DNA of 64,000 nt from Roseivivax isoporae LMG 25204 (GTDB lineage Bacteria; Pseudomonadota; Alphaproteobacteria; Rhodobacterales; Rhodobacteraceae), in contig NZ_JAME01000011.1 in NCBI RefSeq assembly GCF_000521865.1, forward strand, positions 61,583 through 125,582, written 5' to 3'. Numbering within the stretch: position 1 is the stretch's first letter; each line of letters begins with the position of its first letter. This document shows positions 7,971 through 17,428 of the stretch, in pieces. A model generated the notes under the pieces. It had not been told where the DNA came from. It searched no databases and worked only from the letters and a program-made list of their open reading frames with translations. Both the position numbers and the translations under genes were made by a program.

Positions 7971-10523
7971 TCAGCCGAGGAGCCGCGCCACCATCTCGGA
8001 CGTGTCGCGGCTGAGGCCCGGCTGGTCGCGCAGCCGGCCGAGCGCCGCCCTCATCTTCTCCTGCCGGGCGGCGTCGTACCGCTTCCAGCTCTGGAAGGCG
8101 GTGCACATCCGCGCGGTGGTCTGCGGGTTCTTGGCGTCGAGGCGGATCAGCCAGTCGGCGAGCAGATCGTAGGCCGCCCCGTCCGCACGGTGGAACCCCG
8201 CGTGGTTCATCGCCAGCGCGCCGAGGCAGGCTCGGAACCGGTTGGGGTTTTTCCAGTCGAAATCCGGGTGTTCCGTCAGCCGCCGCGTCACGTCGACCGC
8301 GTCGTGCGGCGGGGCAAAGGCGATCTGCACGCCGAACCACTTGTCCATCACCAGCCGGTCGTGGCGCCATTGCGCCTCGAAGGCGGCGAGCGCGTCGTCG
8401 GCGGCGCCAGCGGTGATGAGGCTCGTCAGCGCCGAAAGCTGTGCGGTCATGTTGTCGGCCGCATCGAATTGCGCGCTGGCGGCCTTTCCGCCGTCGACCC
8501 GGCTCTGCATCGCAAGGACCGCGCCGCCGAGCGCGCGCTTGCCCGCCTGCGCGGCATCGGGGCTGAACGGCGCGTCGACGCGCGCCTCCTCGGCGAGGGC
8601 CGGAAGCTGCGCCTGCCAGAGCTCGGCGCGGGCCTGCCGGTGCTTTTCGGCCGCGGCGTGGATCGCCTCGGGATCGGGCGTCGTGCCCGCCTCGTAGAGC
8701 CGTTGTGCCAGTTCCGATTCCGACGGGAGCCCGAGAAGCAGGGCACGATAGGCCGGGTCCAGCGCGCTGTCGCGAATCACGTCGAGCAGCGCGTCGAGCC
8801 AGGCGCCGTCGGGGCCCCGGGCCGGATCGGACAGCATGTTCATGAGCGAGGCGACCGCCAGCGCGCGGCTCGCCTCCCACCGGTTGAAGGGGTCGGTGTC
8901 GTGCGCCAGGAGGAACAGGTTCTCCTCGCGGCTCGCGTCGCGCTCCAGCACCACGGGGGCCGAGAAGCCGCGCAGGATCGAGGCCACCGGCCTGGCCGGC
9001 AGGTTCGGAAAGCTGAAGCTCTGCTCGGCCTCGGTCATCTCGAGCAGGGTGGTCGGCACCACCTCGTCGCCGTTGGGGTTCAGGAGCCCGACCGCGATGG
9101 GCAGGACCTGCGGCAGCTTCTCGTCCTGCCCGGGCGTGGGCGGCGTGTGCTGGCGGAAGGTCAGCGTGTAGGTCGCGTCGGCATAGCTTTCCTCGACCGA
9201 CAGGCGCGGCGTGCCGGCCTGCGAATACCAGCGCTTGAACTGCGCGAGGTCGCGCCCGGTCGTGTCCTCGAACACCCGGAGCCAGTCCTCGATGGTGCAG
9301 GCCTGCCCGTCGTGACGCTCGAAATAGAGGTCGAGCGCGCGCGCATAGGCGTCGTCGCCCACCAGCCGCTTGAGCATGCCGATGACCTCGGCGCCCTTCT
9401 CGTAGACCGTCGCGGTGTAGAAGTTGTTGATCTCCTGAAAGCTCTCGGGCCGCACGGGATGGCTCAGCGGCCCCTGGTCCTCGGGGAACTGGCGCGCGCG
9501 CAGGTCGATCACGTCGCCGATGCGCTTGACCGGGGCCGAGCGCAGGTCCGAGGTGAACTGGCTGTCGCGGAACACGGTCAGCCCTTCCTTGAGGCAGAGC
9601 TGGAACCAGTCGCGGCAGGTGATGCGGTTGCCGGTCCAGTTGTGGAAGTACTCGTGCGCGATGATCGCCTCGATGCGCTCGAAATTGGCGTCGGTCGAGG
9701 TCTCGGGGCTCGCCAGCACCGCCGACGAGTTGAAGATGTTGAGACCCTTGTTCTCCATCGCGCCCATGTTGAAGTCGTCGACGGCGACGATGTTGAACAC
9801 GTCGAGGTCGTATTCGCGGCCGTAGACGTCCTCGTCCCAGCGCATGGACTTCTTCAGCGCCTCCATGCCCCAGGCGCATTTGCCCTCGTCGCCGGGGCGC
9901 ACCCACAGGTTCAGGTCGACAGCGCGTCCAGACCGCGTGGTGAAACGGTCCGAATGGGCGCGCAGGTCGCCCGCGACAAGCGCGAAGAGGTAGGCGGGCT
10001 TGGGCCACGGGTCGTGCCATTCGGCCCAGCCCGCGCCCGTGTCGCCGGGATTGCCGTTCGACAGGAGCACCGGCAGGTCCGACTCGATCCGGACCGAGAA
10101 CACCGCCATCACGTCGGGACGGTCGGGATAATAGGTGATCTTGCGGAAGCCCTCGGCCTCGCACTGGGTGCAGTACATGCCGCGCGACATGTAGAGACCC
10201 TCGAGCGCGGTGTTGTCCTCCGGCGCGATCTCGACCTCGGCCTCCCAGTCGAAGGGGGCGTCCGGCACCGGGCAGGTCAGGCCCTGCGGCGTCACGTCGG
10301 GCGTGACCTCGGCGCCGTCGATCGCGGCGCGGATCAGCTTCAGCTCCTCCCCGTGCAGGAAGAACGTGCGGTCCGTTGCCGCAGGGTTCGGCGCGAAACG
10401 GATGCGGCTCGTGACGCGCGTCGCCGTGGGAGCCAGCCGGAAGGTCAGCTCGACCTTTTCGACGGTGAAGCCGAAGGGCGTGTAATCCTTGAGGTAGATC
10501 GTCTGCGGCGCGGCGTCTTTCAC
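7971..10523 (-). CDS. pepN: Aminopeptidase N (M1 family zinc metallopeptidase)
   Basis: The 850-residue cytoplasmic enzyme removes N-terminal residues from peptides. The exopeptidase signature GAMEN lies near residue 253 and the zinc motif HEYFHNW with its downstream Glu (CLKEGL) near 289-312, the spacing seen in E. coli PepN. The C-terminal half carries the helical M1 PepN-specific domains. The start is a GTG at 10523: the minus-strand sequence GAAGGAGACTTCCG directly precedes it and KDAAPQTIYLKDYTP is the normal PepN N-terminus. An upstream extension in frame lies in the divergent promoter region and has no similarity. It is transcribed away from the small membrane protein at 10717. Confidence 0.96.
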   Translation of the reverse strand: MKDAAPQTIYLKDYTPFGFTVEKVELTFRLAPTATRVTSRIRFAPNPAATDRTFFLHGEELKLIRAAIDGAEVTPDVTPQGLTCPVPDAPFDWEAEVEIAPEDNTALEGLYMSRGMYCTQCEAEGFRKITYYPDRPDVMAVFSVRIESDLPVLLSNGNPGDTGAGWAEWHDPWPKPAYLFALVAGDLRAHSDRFTTRSGRAVDLNLWVRPGDEGKCAWGMEALKKSMRWDEDVYGREYDLDVFNIVAVDDFNMGAMENKGLNIFNSSAVLASPETSTDANFERIEAIIAHEYFHNWTGNRITCRDWFQLCLKEGLTVFRDSQFTSDLRSAPVKRIGDVIDLRARQFPEDQGPLSHPVRPESFQEINNFYTATVYEKGAEVIGMLKRLVGDDAYARALDLYFERHDGQACTIEDWLRVFEDTTGRDLAQFKRWYSQAGTPRLSVEESYADATYTLTFRQHTPPTPGQDEKLPQVLPIAVGLLNPNGDEVVPTTLLEMTEAEQSFSFPNLPARPVASILRGFSAPVVLERDASREENLFLLAHDTDPFNRWEASRALAVASLMNMLSDPARGPDGAWLDALLDVIRDSALDPAYRALLLGLPSESELAQRLYEAGTTPDPEAIHAAAEKHRQARAELWQAQLPALAEEARVDAPFSPDAAQAGKRALGGAVLAMQSRVDGGKAASAQFDAADNMTAQLSALTSLITAGAADDALAAFEAQWRHDRLVMDKWFGVQIAFAPPHDAVDVTRRLTEHPDFDWKNPNRFRACLGALAMNHAGFHRADGAAYDLLADWLIRLDAKNPQTTARMCTAFQSWKRYDAARQEKMRAALGRLRDQPGLSRDTSEMVARLLG

Positions 10524-10716
10524 CGGAAGTCTCCTTCTCGCGAGGTCGCGGATGGCGCCGGGCGCGCGCGCCCGGGGATGTGATGTCGGGGGGCGGCGTG
10601 TTGCCGGAACATCGCTCTGGCCTACCGTGTTAGCCAACAAGGTCCTGTCCCGCAACGACTCCGGTGCCTCCGGACCCGGCGGGAACGCGCAGGGCGGAAA
10701 CACGGATGGAAAGACC

Positions 10717-11001
10717 ATGTCTGCACCCGACACGAACACCGAGAAAGAGGAAAAGCGCCATCGCCCGGCCCTGCTCGGGATCCGCGCGACCCTCGTCTAC
10801 GCGGGGATATTGCTCATCGCCTTCATCGCCTGGATCAGCTTCAGCAGTTCCGAGGATACCGGCGAGCCCGGCGGCGACGACACTGTCCAGACCGTGCCCG
10901 AAGGGCAGGAAACCGAGAACGCGCTCGAGGGCTACGAGGAGGACAATTACGAGCCCGGCGGCAATGCGACCGGCACCGTGGACGGCACCTCCACCGAGTA
11001 G
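10717..11001 (+). CDS. Small single-pass membrane protein, unknown function
   Basis: The 94-residue product has a charged N-terminus (EKEEKRHR), one strong transmembrane helix at about residues 22-42 (TLVYAGILLIAFIAWISF) and a highly acidic, Gly-rich C-terminal tail of about 50 residues, predicted disordered and periplasmic. I know no function for it. The ATG at 10717 is chosen because the conserved-looking sequence starts there. The next gene, a DUF2256 microprotein, starts six bases after its stop, so the two are probably co-transcribed. Confidence 0.6.
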   Translation: MSAPDTNTEKEEKRHRPALLGIRATLVYAGILLIAFIAWISFSSSEDTGEPGGDDTVQTVPEGQETENALEGYEEDNYEPGGNATGTVDGTSTE

Positions 11002-11007
11002 GCCGCG

Positions 11008-11172
11008 ATGCCCAGGGCCCGGGCCAAGGCCGACCTGCCGACCAAGACCTGCCCGGTCTGCGGCCGCCCCTTCACGTGGCGCCGCAAGTGGGCCCGGGTC
11101 TGGGACGAGGTCATCTACTGTTCCGAACGCTGCCGACGCAGCAAGGCGCCGCGCAAGGACCGCGGCGCCTGA
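11008..11172 (+). CDS. DUF2256 zinc-ribbon-like microprotein (54 aa)
   Basis: This short frame (ATG at 11008, TGA at 11170-11172) encodes a basic protein with [14 protein letters not shown] and YCSERCRR, the hallmark of the DUF2256 family: two Cys pairs likely binding one zinc ion. Family members are about 50-60 residues and of unknown function; in several genomes they sit near photolyase-related genes, which is not the case here. It follows the small membrane protein by six bases, suggesting a bicistronic transcript. It is easily missed because of its length. Confidence 0.82.
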   Translation: MPRARAKADLPTKTCPVCGRPFTWRRKWARVWDEVIYCSERCRRSKAPRKDRGA

Positions 11173-11322
11173 CATGCGTGCGCATGCCTGCTGGACGGGC
11201 GGTGCACGTGGTACGATCTTCTCCACCCAAGCGCGGGCTTGTTTCCGATAGGAACGCGGTGCTAATTGCGCACCACGGCATACTGAGCCCGCGAGACGAC
11301 GCCCGAAGGAGGAGAGCCGACC

Positions 11323-13464
11323 ATGTCCGACCGTGTCACGAAGGCCGATTTGGCCATCGACCGAGAGCTGTTCGACTTCGTCGAGAAGGAGGCGCTGCCC
11401 GGAACGGGCGTCGACGCCGACCGCTTCTGGCAGGGCCTGTCGGACCTCGCGCACACCTTCGGGCCGCGCAACGCGGAACTCCTGTCGGTGCGCGACCGGC
11501 TGCAGCAGCAGATCGACGACTGGCACCTGCGCAACCGCAACGCGCCGCACGACCACGAGGCCTACAAGCGTTTCCTCGAGGAGATCGGCTACCTGCTGCC
11601 CGAGGGCGAGGATTTCGAGATCGACACCGCGAATGTCGACCCCGAGATCGCGACCGTGCCCGGGCCGCAGCTCGTGGTGCCGATCACCAACGCACGCTAC
11701 GCGCTCAACGCCGCCAACGCGCGCTGGGGCTCGCTCTATGACGGACTCTACGGCACGGATGCCATGGGCAGCACGCCGCCCGCGGGCGGCTACGACAAGG
11801 GCCGCGGCGCGCGGGTGGTGGCCCGGGCGCGCGTCTTCCTCGACGAGGCCTTCCCGATCGAGGGCGGCAGCCATGCCGATGCCCGCCGGTACCACGTCTC
11901 GAAGGGTGCGCTCCTCGTCGACGACATGCCGCTCGCCGATCCGTCGAAGTTCGTGGGTTACCGCGGTCACCCGCGCGCACCCGATGCGGTCCTGCTGCGC
12001 AACAACGGCCTGCACGTGGAACTGGTGTTCGACCGGACCCACGCGATCGGGTCGCGCGACCAGTGCGGGCTTGCCGACGTGCGGCTCGAGAGCGCGATCT
12101 CGGCGATCATGGACTGCGAGGACTCGGTCGCGTGCGTCGACGCCGCCGACAAGGTGCTGGCCTACCGCAACTGGCTGGGCCTCATGCGCGGCGACCTGAC
12201 CGACACCTTCGAGAAGGGCGGCCAGCCGGTCACCCGCGCGCTCAACCCCGACCTGACCTTCACCGCGCCGGACGGCAGCGGGTCGGTGTCGGTCAAGGGC
12301 CGCGCGCTCATGCTCGTGCGCAATGTCGGCCACCTCATGACGAACCCCGCGATCCTCACGAAGGACGGGGCGGAGATCTACGAGGGCCTGATGGACGCCA
12401 TGGTGACGGCGCTTATCGCCATTCACGACCTCGCGCGGCCGGGCGGCAATTCCGTAGCCGGATCGGTCTACGTGGTGAAGCCCAAGATGCACGGACCGGA
12501 CGAGGTCGCCTTTGCCGACGAGACCTTCACCCGCGTCGAGGAGGTGCTGGGCCTGCCGAAGAACACCGTCAAGCTCGGCATCATGGACGAGGAGCGGCGC
12601 ACGTCGGTCAACCTCAAGGATTGCATCCGTGCGGCGCGGCACCGCTGCGCCTTCATCAACACGGGCTTCCTCGACCGCACCGGCGACGAGATCCACACCT
12701 CGATGGAGGCCGGACCGTTCAGCCGCAAGGACTTCATCAAGCGCAAGGCTTGGATCGGCGGCTACGAGAACCGCAACGTCGACATCGGGCTCGAATGCGG
12801 CCTCTCGGGCCGCGCGCAGATCGGCAAGGGCATGTGGGCCATGCCCGACATGATGGCGGCGATGCTCGAGACCAAGATCGAGCACCCCAAGGCCGGCGCG
12901 AACTGCGCCTGGGTGCCGTCGCCCACCGCCGCCACGCTGCACGCGCTGCACTACCACAAGGTCGACGTCTTCGCGGTGCAGGCGCGCCTGCGCAAGGGCG
13001 GGCGCCGCGCGCATGTCGACCAGCTGCTCGACATCCCGCTCGCGAGCTACCGCAAGTGGTCCAAGGAGCAGGTCGAGCGCGAGGTCGAGAACAACGCTCA
13101 AGGCATCCTCGGCTACGTGGTCCGCTGGGTCGACCAGGGCGTCGGCTGCTCCAAGGTGCCCGACATCAACGACGTGGGCCTGATGGAGGACCGCGCGACC
13201 TGCCGCATCTCGGCACAGCACATCGCCAACTGGATGCATCACGACGTGATCTCGCGCGAGGACGTCATGGCGATCCTGCGCCGCATGGCCGAGGTGGTCG
13301 ACCGCCAGAACGCGGGCGACCCGGCCTACCGGCCGATGGCGCCGGGCTTCGACGGGATCGCGTTCCAGGCAGCCTGCGACCTCGTCTTCCGCGGCCGCGA
13401 ACAGCCCTCGGGCTACACCGAGCCGGTGCTGCACCGCCGCCGCCTCGAGCTCAAGTCGGCCTGA
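11323..13464 (+). CDS. glcB: Malate synthase G
   Basis: The 713-residue protein condenses glyoxylate with acetyl-CoA to give malate. Its length and motifs ([31 protein letters not shown] near 105-140; [17 protein letters not shown] near 265; [37 protein letters not shown]) are those of the monomeric G isoform, not the shorter A isoform. A strong AAGGAGGAG ribosome site precedes the ATG. GlcG follows 30 bases downstream, a glc-type arrangement that links it to glycolate/glyoxylate use. No glycolate oxidase subunits or isocitrate lyase occur in the window. Confidence 0.97.
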   Translation: MSDRVTKADLAIDRELFDFVEKEALPGTGVDADRFWQGLSDLAHTFGPRNAELLSVRDRLQQQIDDWHLRNRNAPHDHEAYKRFLEEIGYLLPEGEDFEIDTANVDPEIATVPGPQLVVPITNARYALNAANARWGSLYDGLYGTDAMGSTPPAGGYDKGRGARVVARARVFLDEAFPIEGGSHADARRYHVSKGALLVDDMPLADPSKFVGYRGHPRAPDAVLLRNNGLHVELVFDRTHAIGSRDQCGLADVRLESAISAIMDCEDSVACVDAADKVLAYRNWLGLMRGDLTDTFEKGGQPVTRALNPDLTFTAPDGSGSVSVKGRALMLVRNVGHLMTNPAILTKDGAEIYEGLMDAMVTALIAIHDLARPGGNSVAGSVYVVKPKMHGPDEVAFADETFTRVEEVLGLPKNTVKLGIMDEERRTSVNLKDCIRAARHRCAFINTGFLDRTGDEIHTSMEAGPFSRKDFIKRKAWIGGYENRNVDIGLECGLSGRAQIGKGMWAMPDMMAAMLETKIEHPKAGANCAWVPSPTAATLHALHYHKVDVFAVQARLRKGGRRAHVDQLLDIPLASYRKWSKEQVEREVENNAQGILGYVVRWVDQGVGCSKVPDINDVGLMEDRATCRISAQHIANWMHHDVISREDVMAILRRMAEVVDRQNAGDPAYRPMAPGFDGIAFQAACDLVFRGREQPSGYTEPVLHRRRLELKSA

Positions 13465-13494
13465 GACACACGCCAGAAAGGGAGAGGGACACCC

Positions 13495-13920
13495 ATGTCG
13501 ATTTCACTGAGACGCGCGCGGACCATGATCCGCAAGGCCTTCGAGAACGCGCGGGGCGCCGAGATGAAGCCGCTCGCCGCGGTCGTGCTGGACGAGGGCG
13601 GCCACATCATCGCCTTCGAACGCGAGGACGGCGCGCGCCCGGGCCGGTTCGAGATCGCCCACGGCAAGGCCTACGGCGCCGTGATGCTGGGCATGCCGGG
13701 CTCCGCACAGATGGCGCGCGCTGAGGCACAGGCCTATTTCATCGCCTGCGCGAACGGCGCGCTCGGCGGCCGCATGGTGCCGGTACCGGGCGGGGTCATC
13801 GTGCGGGATTCCAAGGGAAAGATCCTCGGCGCCGTCGGTGTGAGCGGGGATACCTCGGACAACGACGCGGCTGCCGCAAAAGCGGGCATCGAGGCGGCCG
13901 GGCTGACCGCGGAAATCTGA
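13495..13920 (+). CDS. glcG: GlcG/HbpS family heme-binding protein
   Basis: The 141-residue protein matches the GlcG/HbpS (former DUF336) family along its length: AVVLDEGGHIIAFEREDGA, a central KAYGAVMLGMPG segment, GGRMVPVPGGVIV and GAVGVSGDTSDNDAAAAKAGIEA. Family members bind heme or corrinoid-like ligands or act as accessory proteins of glycolate and diol metabolism. The gene is 30 bases behind glcB and has its own good ribosome site (AAAGGGAGAGG), so the two form an operon. Its exact role in the glc pathway is not established. Confidence 0.88.
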   Translation: MSISLRRARTMIRKAFENARGAEMKPLAAVVLDEGGHIIAFEREDGARPGRFEIAHGKAYGAVMLGMPGSAQMARAEAQAYFIACANGALGGRMVPVPGGVIVRDSKGKILGAVGVSGDTSDNDAAAAKAGIEAAGLTAEI

Positions 13921-13990
13921 CGCGGGTTTATAAGGGCGGGCCGTCCGGCTATATCTGGTGCCATAGCAGCAGCACGCAGAGAGGTCAGCC

Positions 13991-14767
13991 ATGGCCCGCC
14001 CCGTCATCGGCATCGTCACGAACTCCCACCTCATCAACGACCAGTATCCCGCGCATGCGAGCGGCACGATGCTGTCCGAGGCGGTGGCCGAGGTATCGGA
14101 CGGCCTGCCGCTCCTGATCCCGGCGGACCCGACCCACGTGGCGCTGGGCGACCTTCTCGACACCTGCGACGGCTTCCTGCTTCCCGGCGGTCGTCCGAAC
14201 GTGCACCCAGAGGAATACGGCGAGCAGCCGACCGAGGCGCACGGCGCCTTTGACCGTGGCCGCGACCGGGTGGTGCTGCCGCTCATCCGCGCCTGCGTCG
14301 AGCGCGGGCAGCCCTTCCTCGGCGTCTGCCGCGGCTTCCAGGAGGTCAACGTCGCCATGGGCGGGACGCTGCACCCCGAGATCCGCGAGCTTCCCGGCCG
14401 GATGAACCACCGCATGCCCCCCGACGGCACGCTCGAGGAGAAGTTCGCGCTGCGCCACAAGGTGGCCTTTACCGAGAACGGACCGTTCCACCGTCTGATG
14501 GGATCGACCGAGGTGATGACGAACACGCTGCACGGGCAGGGCATCCAGGTCGCGGGCCGCCGCATCGTCATCGATGGCCGCGCCCCGGACGGCACGCCCG
14601 AGGCGATCTACGTGGACGGCGCGCCGGGGTTCACGCTGGCGGTGCAGTGGCACCCCGAGTGGAAGGCGTCCGAGGACCCGGTGTCGCGGCCGCTCTTCGC
14701 GGCCTTCGGGCAGGCGGCCCGCGACTGGGCTGCGCGCAGCCGGTATGCCGGCCTGAAATCCGCCTGA
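13991..14767 (+). CDS. Class-I glutamine amidotransferase-like hydrolase (gamma-glutamyl-GABA hydrolase / PuuD family)
   Basis: The 258-residue protein has the peptidase C26 triad: nucleophile Cys113 in GVCRGFQE, His221 and Glu223 in QWHPEW. PuuD-type enzymes hydrolyse gamma-glutamyl amides such as gamma-glutamyl-GABA in putrescine breakdown. The active-site environment, with LLPGGRPNVHPEEYG near residue 64, is typical of this group. Its stop is four bases from the convergent kynU stop. No other puu genes (gamma-glutamylputrescine synthetase or oxidase) are adjacent, so the physiological substrate is open; the 70-base gap after glcG could allow read-through from glcBG. Confidence 0.87.
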   Translation: MARPVIGIVTNSHLINDQYPAHASGTMLSEAVAEVSDGLPLLIPADPTHVALGDLLDTCDGFLLPGGRPNVHPEEYGEQPTEAHGAFDRGRDRVVLPLIRACVERGQPFLGVCRGFQEVNVAMGGTLHPEIRELPGRMNHRMPPDGTLEEKFALRHKVAFTENGPFHRLMGSTEVMTNTLHGQGIQVAGRRIVIDGRAPDGTPEAIYVDGAPGFTLAVQWHPEWKASEDPVSRPLFAAFGQAARDWAARSRYAGLKSA

Positions 14768-14771
14768 TCGG

Positions 14772-15966
14772 TCAGGTCACCGCTGCGCGCGCCCGGAATT
14801 CCGGGCGGTCCCACGCGCCGCTGTCGATCACCCGCCCGATCACGCCGGCCGCGCGGTCGATGTCGTCCTCGTCGAGGTAGAGCGGCGTCACCCCGAACCG
14901 CATGATGTCGGGCGCGCGAAAATCGCCGATCACGCCCTGCGCGATGAGCGCCTGCATCGCGGCATAGCCTTCGGCAAAGCGGAACGACACCTGGCTGCCG
15001 CGCCGGGCGTGGTCGCGCGGGGTCACGAGCTCGAGCGCGGGGCAGGCGGCTTCGACCGCCGCGATGAACCGGTCGGTCAGTTCCAGCGACCGCGCCGCGC
15101 AGCGCGGCCATGTCGACCGCGTCCCAGACGTCGAGCGCGGCCTCGAGCGCCGCGAGCGCGAGGATCGGCGGCGTGCCGACGCGCATCCGCTCGATGCCGG
15201 CGCCGGGTGCGTAGCCCTGCTCGAACGCGAAGGGCCGCGCATGGCCGAGCCAGCCCGACAGCGCCGGCCGGGCGCTGTCGGCATGCGCTGCCGCCACGTA
15301 GATGAAGGCCGGTGCGCCGGGCCCCCCGTTCAGGTACTTGTAGGTGCAGCCCACGGCGAAATCCGCCTGCCCGCCCGCCACGTCGACGTCGAGCGCGCCG
15401 GCCGAATGGGCAAGGTCCCAGATCGCGAGGGCACCCGCCGCATGGGCCCGCCGGGTCAGGTCCGCCATGTCGTGCCGCCGCCCGGTGCGGTAGTCGACTT
15501 CGGTCACGAGCGTGCAGGCGACCTCGTCGGTGATGGCGTCCGCCAGGTCCTCCGGCGCCACCACGCGCAGCTCGTAACCCTGCCCGAGCATGCCGAGAAG
15601 CCCCTCGGCCATGTAGAGGTCGGAGGGAAAGTTGCCGCTGTCCGACAGCACCACGCGCCGATCGGGCCGCAGCGCCAGGGCCGCGGCAAGCGCCTGGTAG
15701 ACCTTGATCGACAGCGTGTCGCCCATGACGACGCTGCCCGCGGGCGCGCCGATCAGCCGCCCCACGCGGTCGCCCACGTCGCGCGGCATCGCCATCCAGC
15801 CGCAGGTGTTCCAGCCGCGGATCAGCTCCGCCCCCCATTCCCCGGTCAGCATCTTCTGCATGCGCGCGGGCGCGCCCACCGGCAGCGGCCCGAGCGAGTT
15901 GCCGTCGAGATAGGTCACGCCGTCGGGCAGGGCGAACTGGGTCCGGGTCCAGCGGAAATCGGTCAC
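14772..15966 (-). pseudogene. kynU: Kynureninase with a frameshift (one apparent extra base near 15095)
   Basis: The gene starts at a GTG (15966) and reads as kynureninase, the PLP enzyme that splits kynurenine or 3-hydroxykynurenine into (hydroxy)anthranilate and alanine. YLDGNSLGP, SDSGNFPSDLYMAEGL and the PLP lysine 210 in CTYKYLNGG are intact. At residue about 290 (VDMAALRG) similarity jumps to another frame, which continues with LELTDRFIAAVEAACPALE and ends at 14772. Removing one G from the GC-rich run at about 15091-15100 restores a 397-residue frame, the normal length. Both halves look well conserved, so a sequencing error or a very recent mutation are both plausible. It overlaps the SDR gene by four bases. 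Confidence 0.88.
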
Positions 15967-16715
15967 ATCTCACCTCCGGCGATCTGGATGGCCTGTCCGC
16001 GCACGCTACCCGAGCCGCCGGAGCAGAGCCAGAGGGCGGCCTCGGCCACCTCCTCGGGCAGGATCAGGCGGCCGTGCGGGTTCGCGCCCTCCATGGTGCG
16101 GCGGGCCTCGGCCTCGGACAGTCCGGTGCGCTCCATGATCCGCGCGACGTTCTGCGGCACGATGTCGGTGTCCACGTAGGCCGGGCAGAGCGCGTTGAAG
16201 GTGATGGGTTTGCCTGCGTAGTCGGCCGACAGGCCGCGGATCAGCCCGACGAGCCCGTGCTTGGACGCCGTGTAGACCGGCGCGCCGTTCAGCCCCTTCA
16301 GCCCCGCGATGGACGCGATGGCGATCACGCGGCCCCAGTCGGTCTGCCGCATCCCGCCCAGGCACTCGCGGATGGTCAGGAAGGCCCCGTCGAGGTTCGT
16401 GGCCATCGTGCGCCGCCAGAAATCCATGTCGGTGCGGTGGATGGCCGAGGGCTCGGCGATGCCGGCATTGGGCACGCAGATCTGCACCGGCCCCCGCGCC
16501 GCCACTGCCGCGGCGACGCCGTCCACGACCGAGGCCTCGTCCGACACGTCCATCTGCAGCGGGTGGATGCGCTCGGCGCGCGCGGCCTCGAGCGGTCCGG
16601 CCCGGCGTCCGGTGATCGTCACCTCTGCGCCCTCGGCCGCGAGCGCGCGCGCGACGGCGAGCCCGATCCCCGTGCCGCCGCCCGTCACCAGCGCGTGTCT
16701 GCCTGCGTGCTGCAT
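15963..16715 (-). CDS. Short-chain dehydrogenase/reductase (SDR)
   Basis: A classical 250-residue SDR: cofactor motif TGGGTGIG at 11-18, NAG at 83-85, and the catalytic Ser135, Tyr148 and Lys152 (YTASK). It resembles the 3-hydroxybutyrate dehydrogenase-like subgroup, including the C-terminal loop NPHGRLILPEEVAEAALWLCSGG. The ATG at 16715 has a GGAGGAG site just upstream. Its TGA overlaps the GTG of kynU as GTGA, so the two are translationally coupled and probably serve one pathway, perhaps degradation of kynurenine or anthranilate-derived acids. The substrate is not determinable from sequence. Confidence 0.88.
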   Translation of the reverse strand: MQHAGRHALVTGGGTGIGLAVARALAAEGAEVTITGRRAGPLEAARAERIHPLQMDVSDEASVVDGVAAAVAARGPVQICVPNAGIAEPSAIHRTDMDFWRRTMATNLDGAFLTIRECLGGMRQTDWGRVIAIASIAGLKGLNGAPVYTASKHGLVGLIRGLSADYAGKPITFNALCPAYVDTDIVPQNVARIMERTGLSEAEARRTMEGANPHGRLILPEEVAEAALWLCSGGSGSVRGQAIQIAGGEM

Positions 16716-16859
16716 CTGCTCCTCCCGGTTGCGTGCCCGGGACCCTAGCCGCGCCGGCGGGCGGGGTGAAGTCCGCGTGTCCCTCCCTGTCGCTTTTGCC
16801 CTTGCCCACGGGCCCCGTACTCCCGATGGTGCCCGGGAACCTTGCCGCAGGTCGTGGGG

Positions 16860-17324
16860 ATGACATCCGAGATGCCGCGCAACGCGCTGAAATGGCTCGA
16901 CATGCCGCCCGTCTGGCTGGCGGCGGCCCTGCTGCTCGCGTGGCAGCTGCGCGGCATCGGCCCGGCGCTCGGCCGGGCGGGCGACGTGGCGGGCGGGCTC
17001 CTCCTCGTGGCGGCCCTGGCCCTTCTCGGGCTCGCGGTGCGCGAGTTCCGCAGGCACCGCACCACCATCGTCCCGCACGAAGAGGCGCGCGCGCTCATCA
17101 CGACGGGCATCTACGCGCGGTCGCGCAACCCGATCTACCTCGCCGACGCGCTGATCCTCGCCGGGTTCGCGCTGGTCTGGTCGGCGCCGCTCGGCCTGAT
17201 CCTCGTGCCGGTCTTCGTCTGGATCGTCACCAAGCGGTTCATCCAGCCCGAGGAGGCGCGATTGTCGGCTAAGTTTGTTGCCGCCTTCGACGCTTACGCG
17301 CAACAAACGAATAGGTGGCTTTAA
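16860..17324 (+). CDS. Isoprenylcysteine carboxyl methyltransferase (ICMT)-like membrane protein
   Basis: The 154-residue protein has four or five predicted membrane helices and the ICMT/PEMT-like C-terminal pattern: TTGIYARSRNPIYLA near 85-99 and a hydrophobic hairpin with a terminal FIQPEEARL. Bacterial members of this family are putative SAM-dependent methyltransferases whose substrates are mostly unknown. I chose the ATG at 16860; an ATG at 16872 and a TTG at 16842 are alternatives. The end of the gene lies 105 bases before pntA and its 3' end probably carries the pntA promoter. Confidence 0.8.
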   Translation: MTSEMPRNALKWLDMPPVWLAAALLLAWQLRGIGPALGRAGDVAGGLLLVAALALLGLAVREFRRHRTTIVPHEEARALITTGIYARSRNPIYLADALILAGFALVWSAPLGLILVPVFVWIVTKRFIQPEEARLSAKFVAAFDAYAQQTNRWL

Positions 17325-17428
17325 CTCGTCGCGAAGCTATGCTCTATGGCCGCGATGATTGCGGACCGCCGCCGGCCCGGCCCGGCGCCACCCCGCACAA
17401 CAGGAATGAGGGAGAGGGGACGACACCC

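Noticed and set aside
10523..10717. N-terminal extension of PepN to 10739
   Set aside because: The added residues are Pro/Arg-rich without similarity and would overlap the divergent small gene; the GTG at 10523 with GAAGGAG upstream gives the normal N-terminus.
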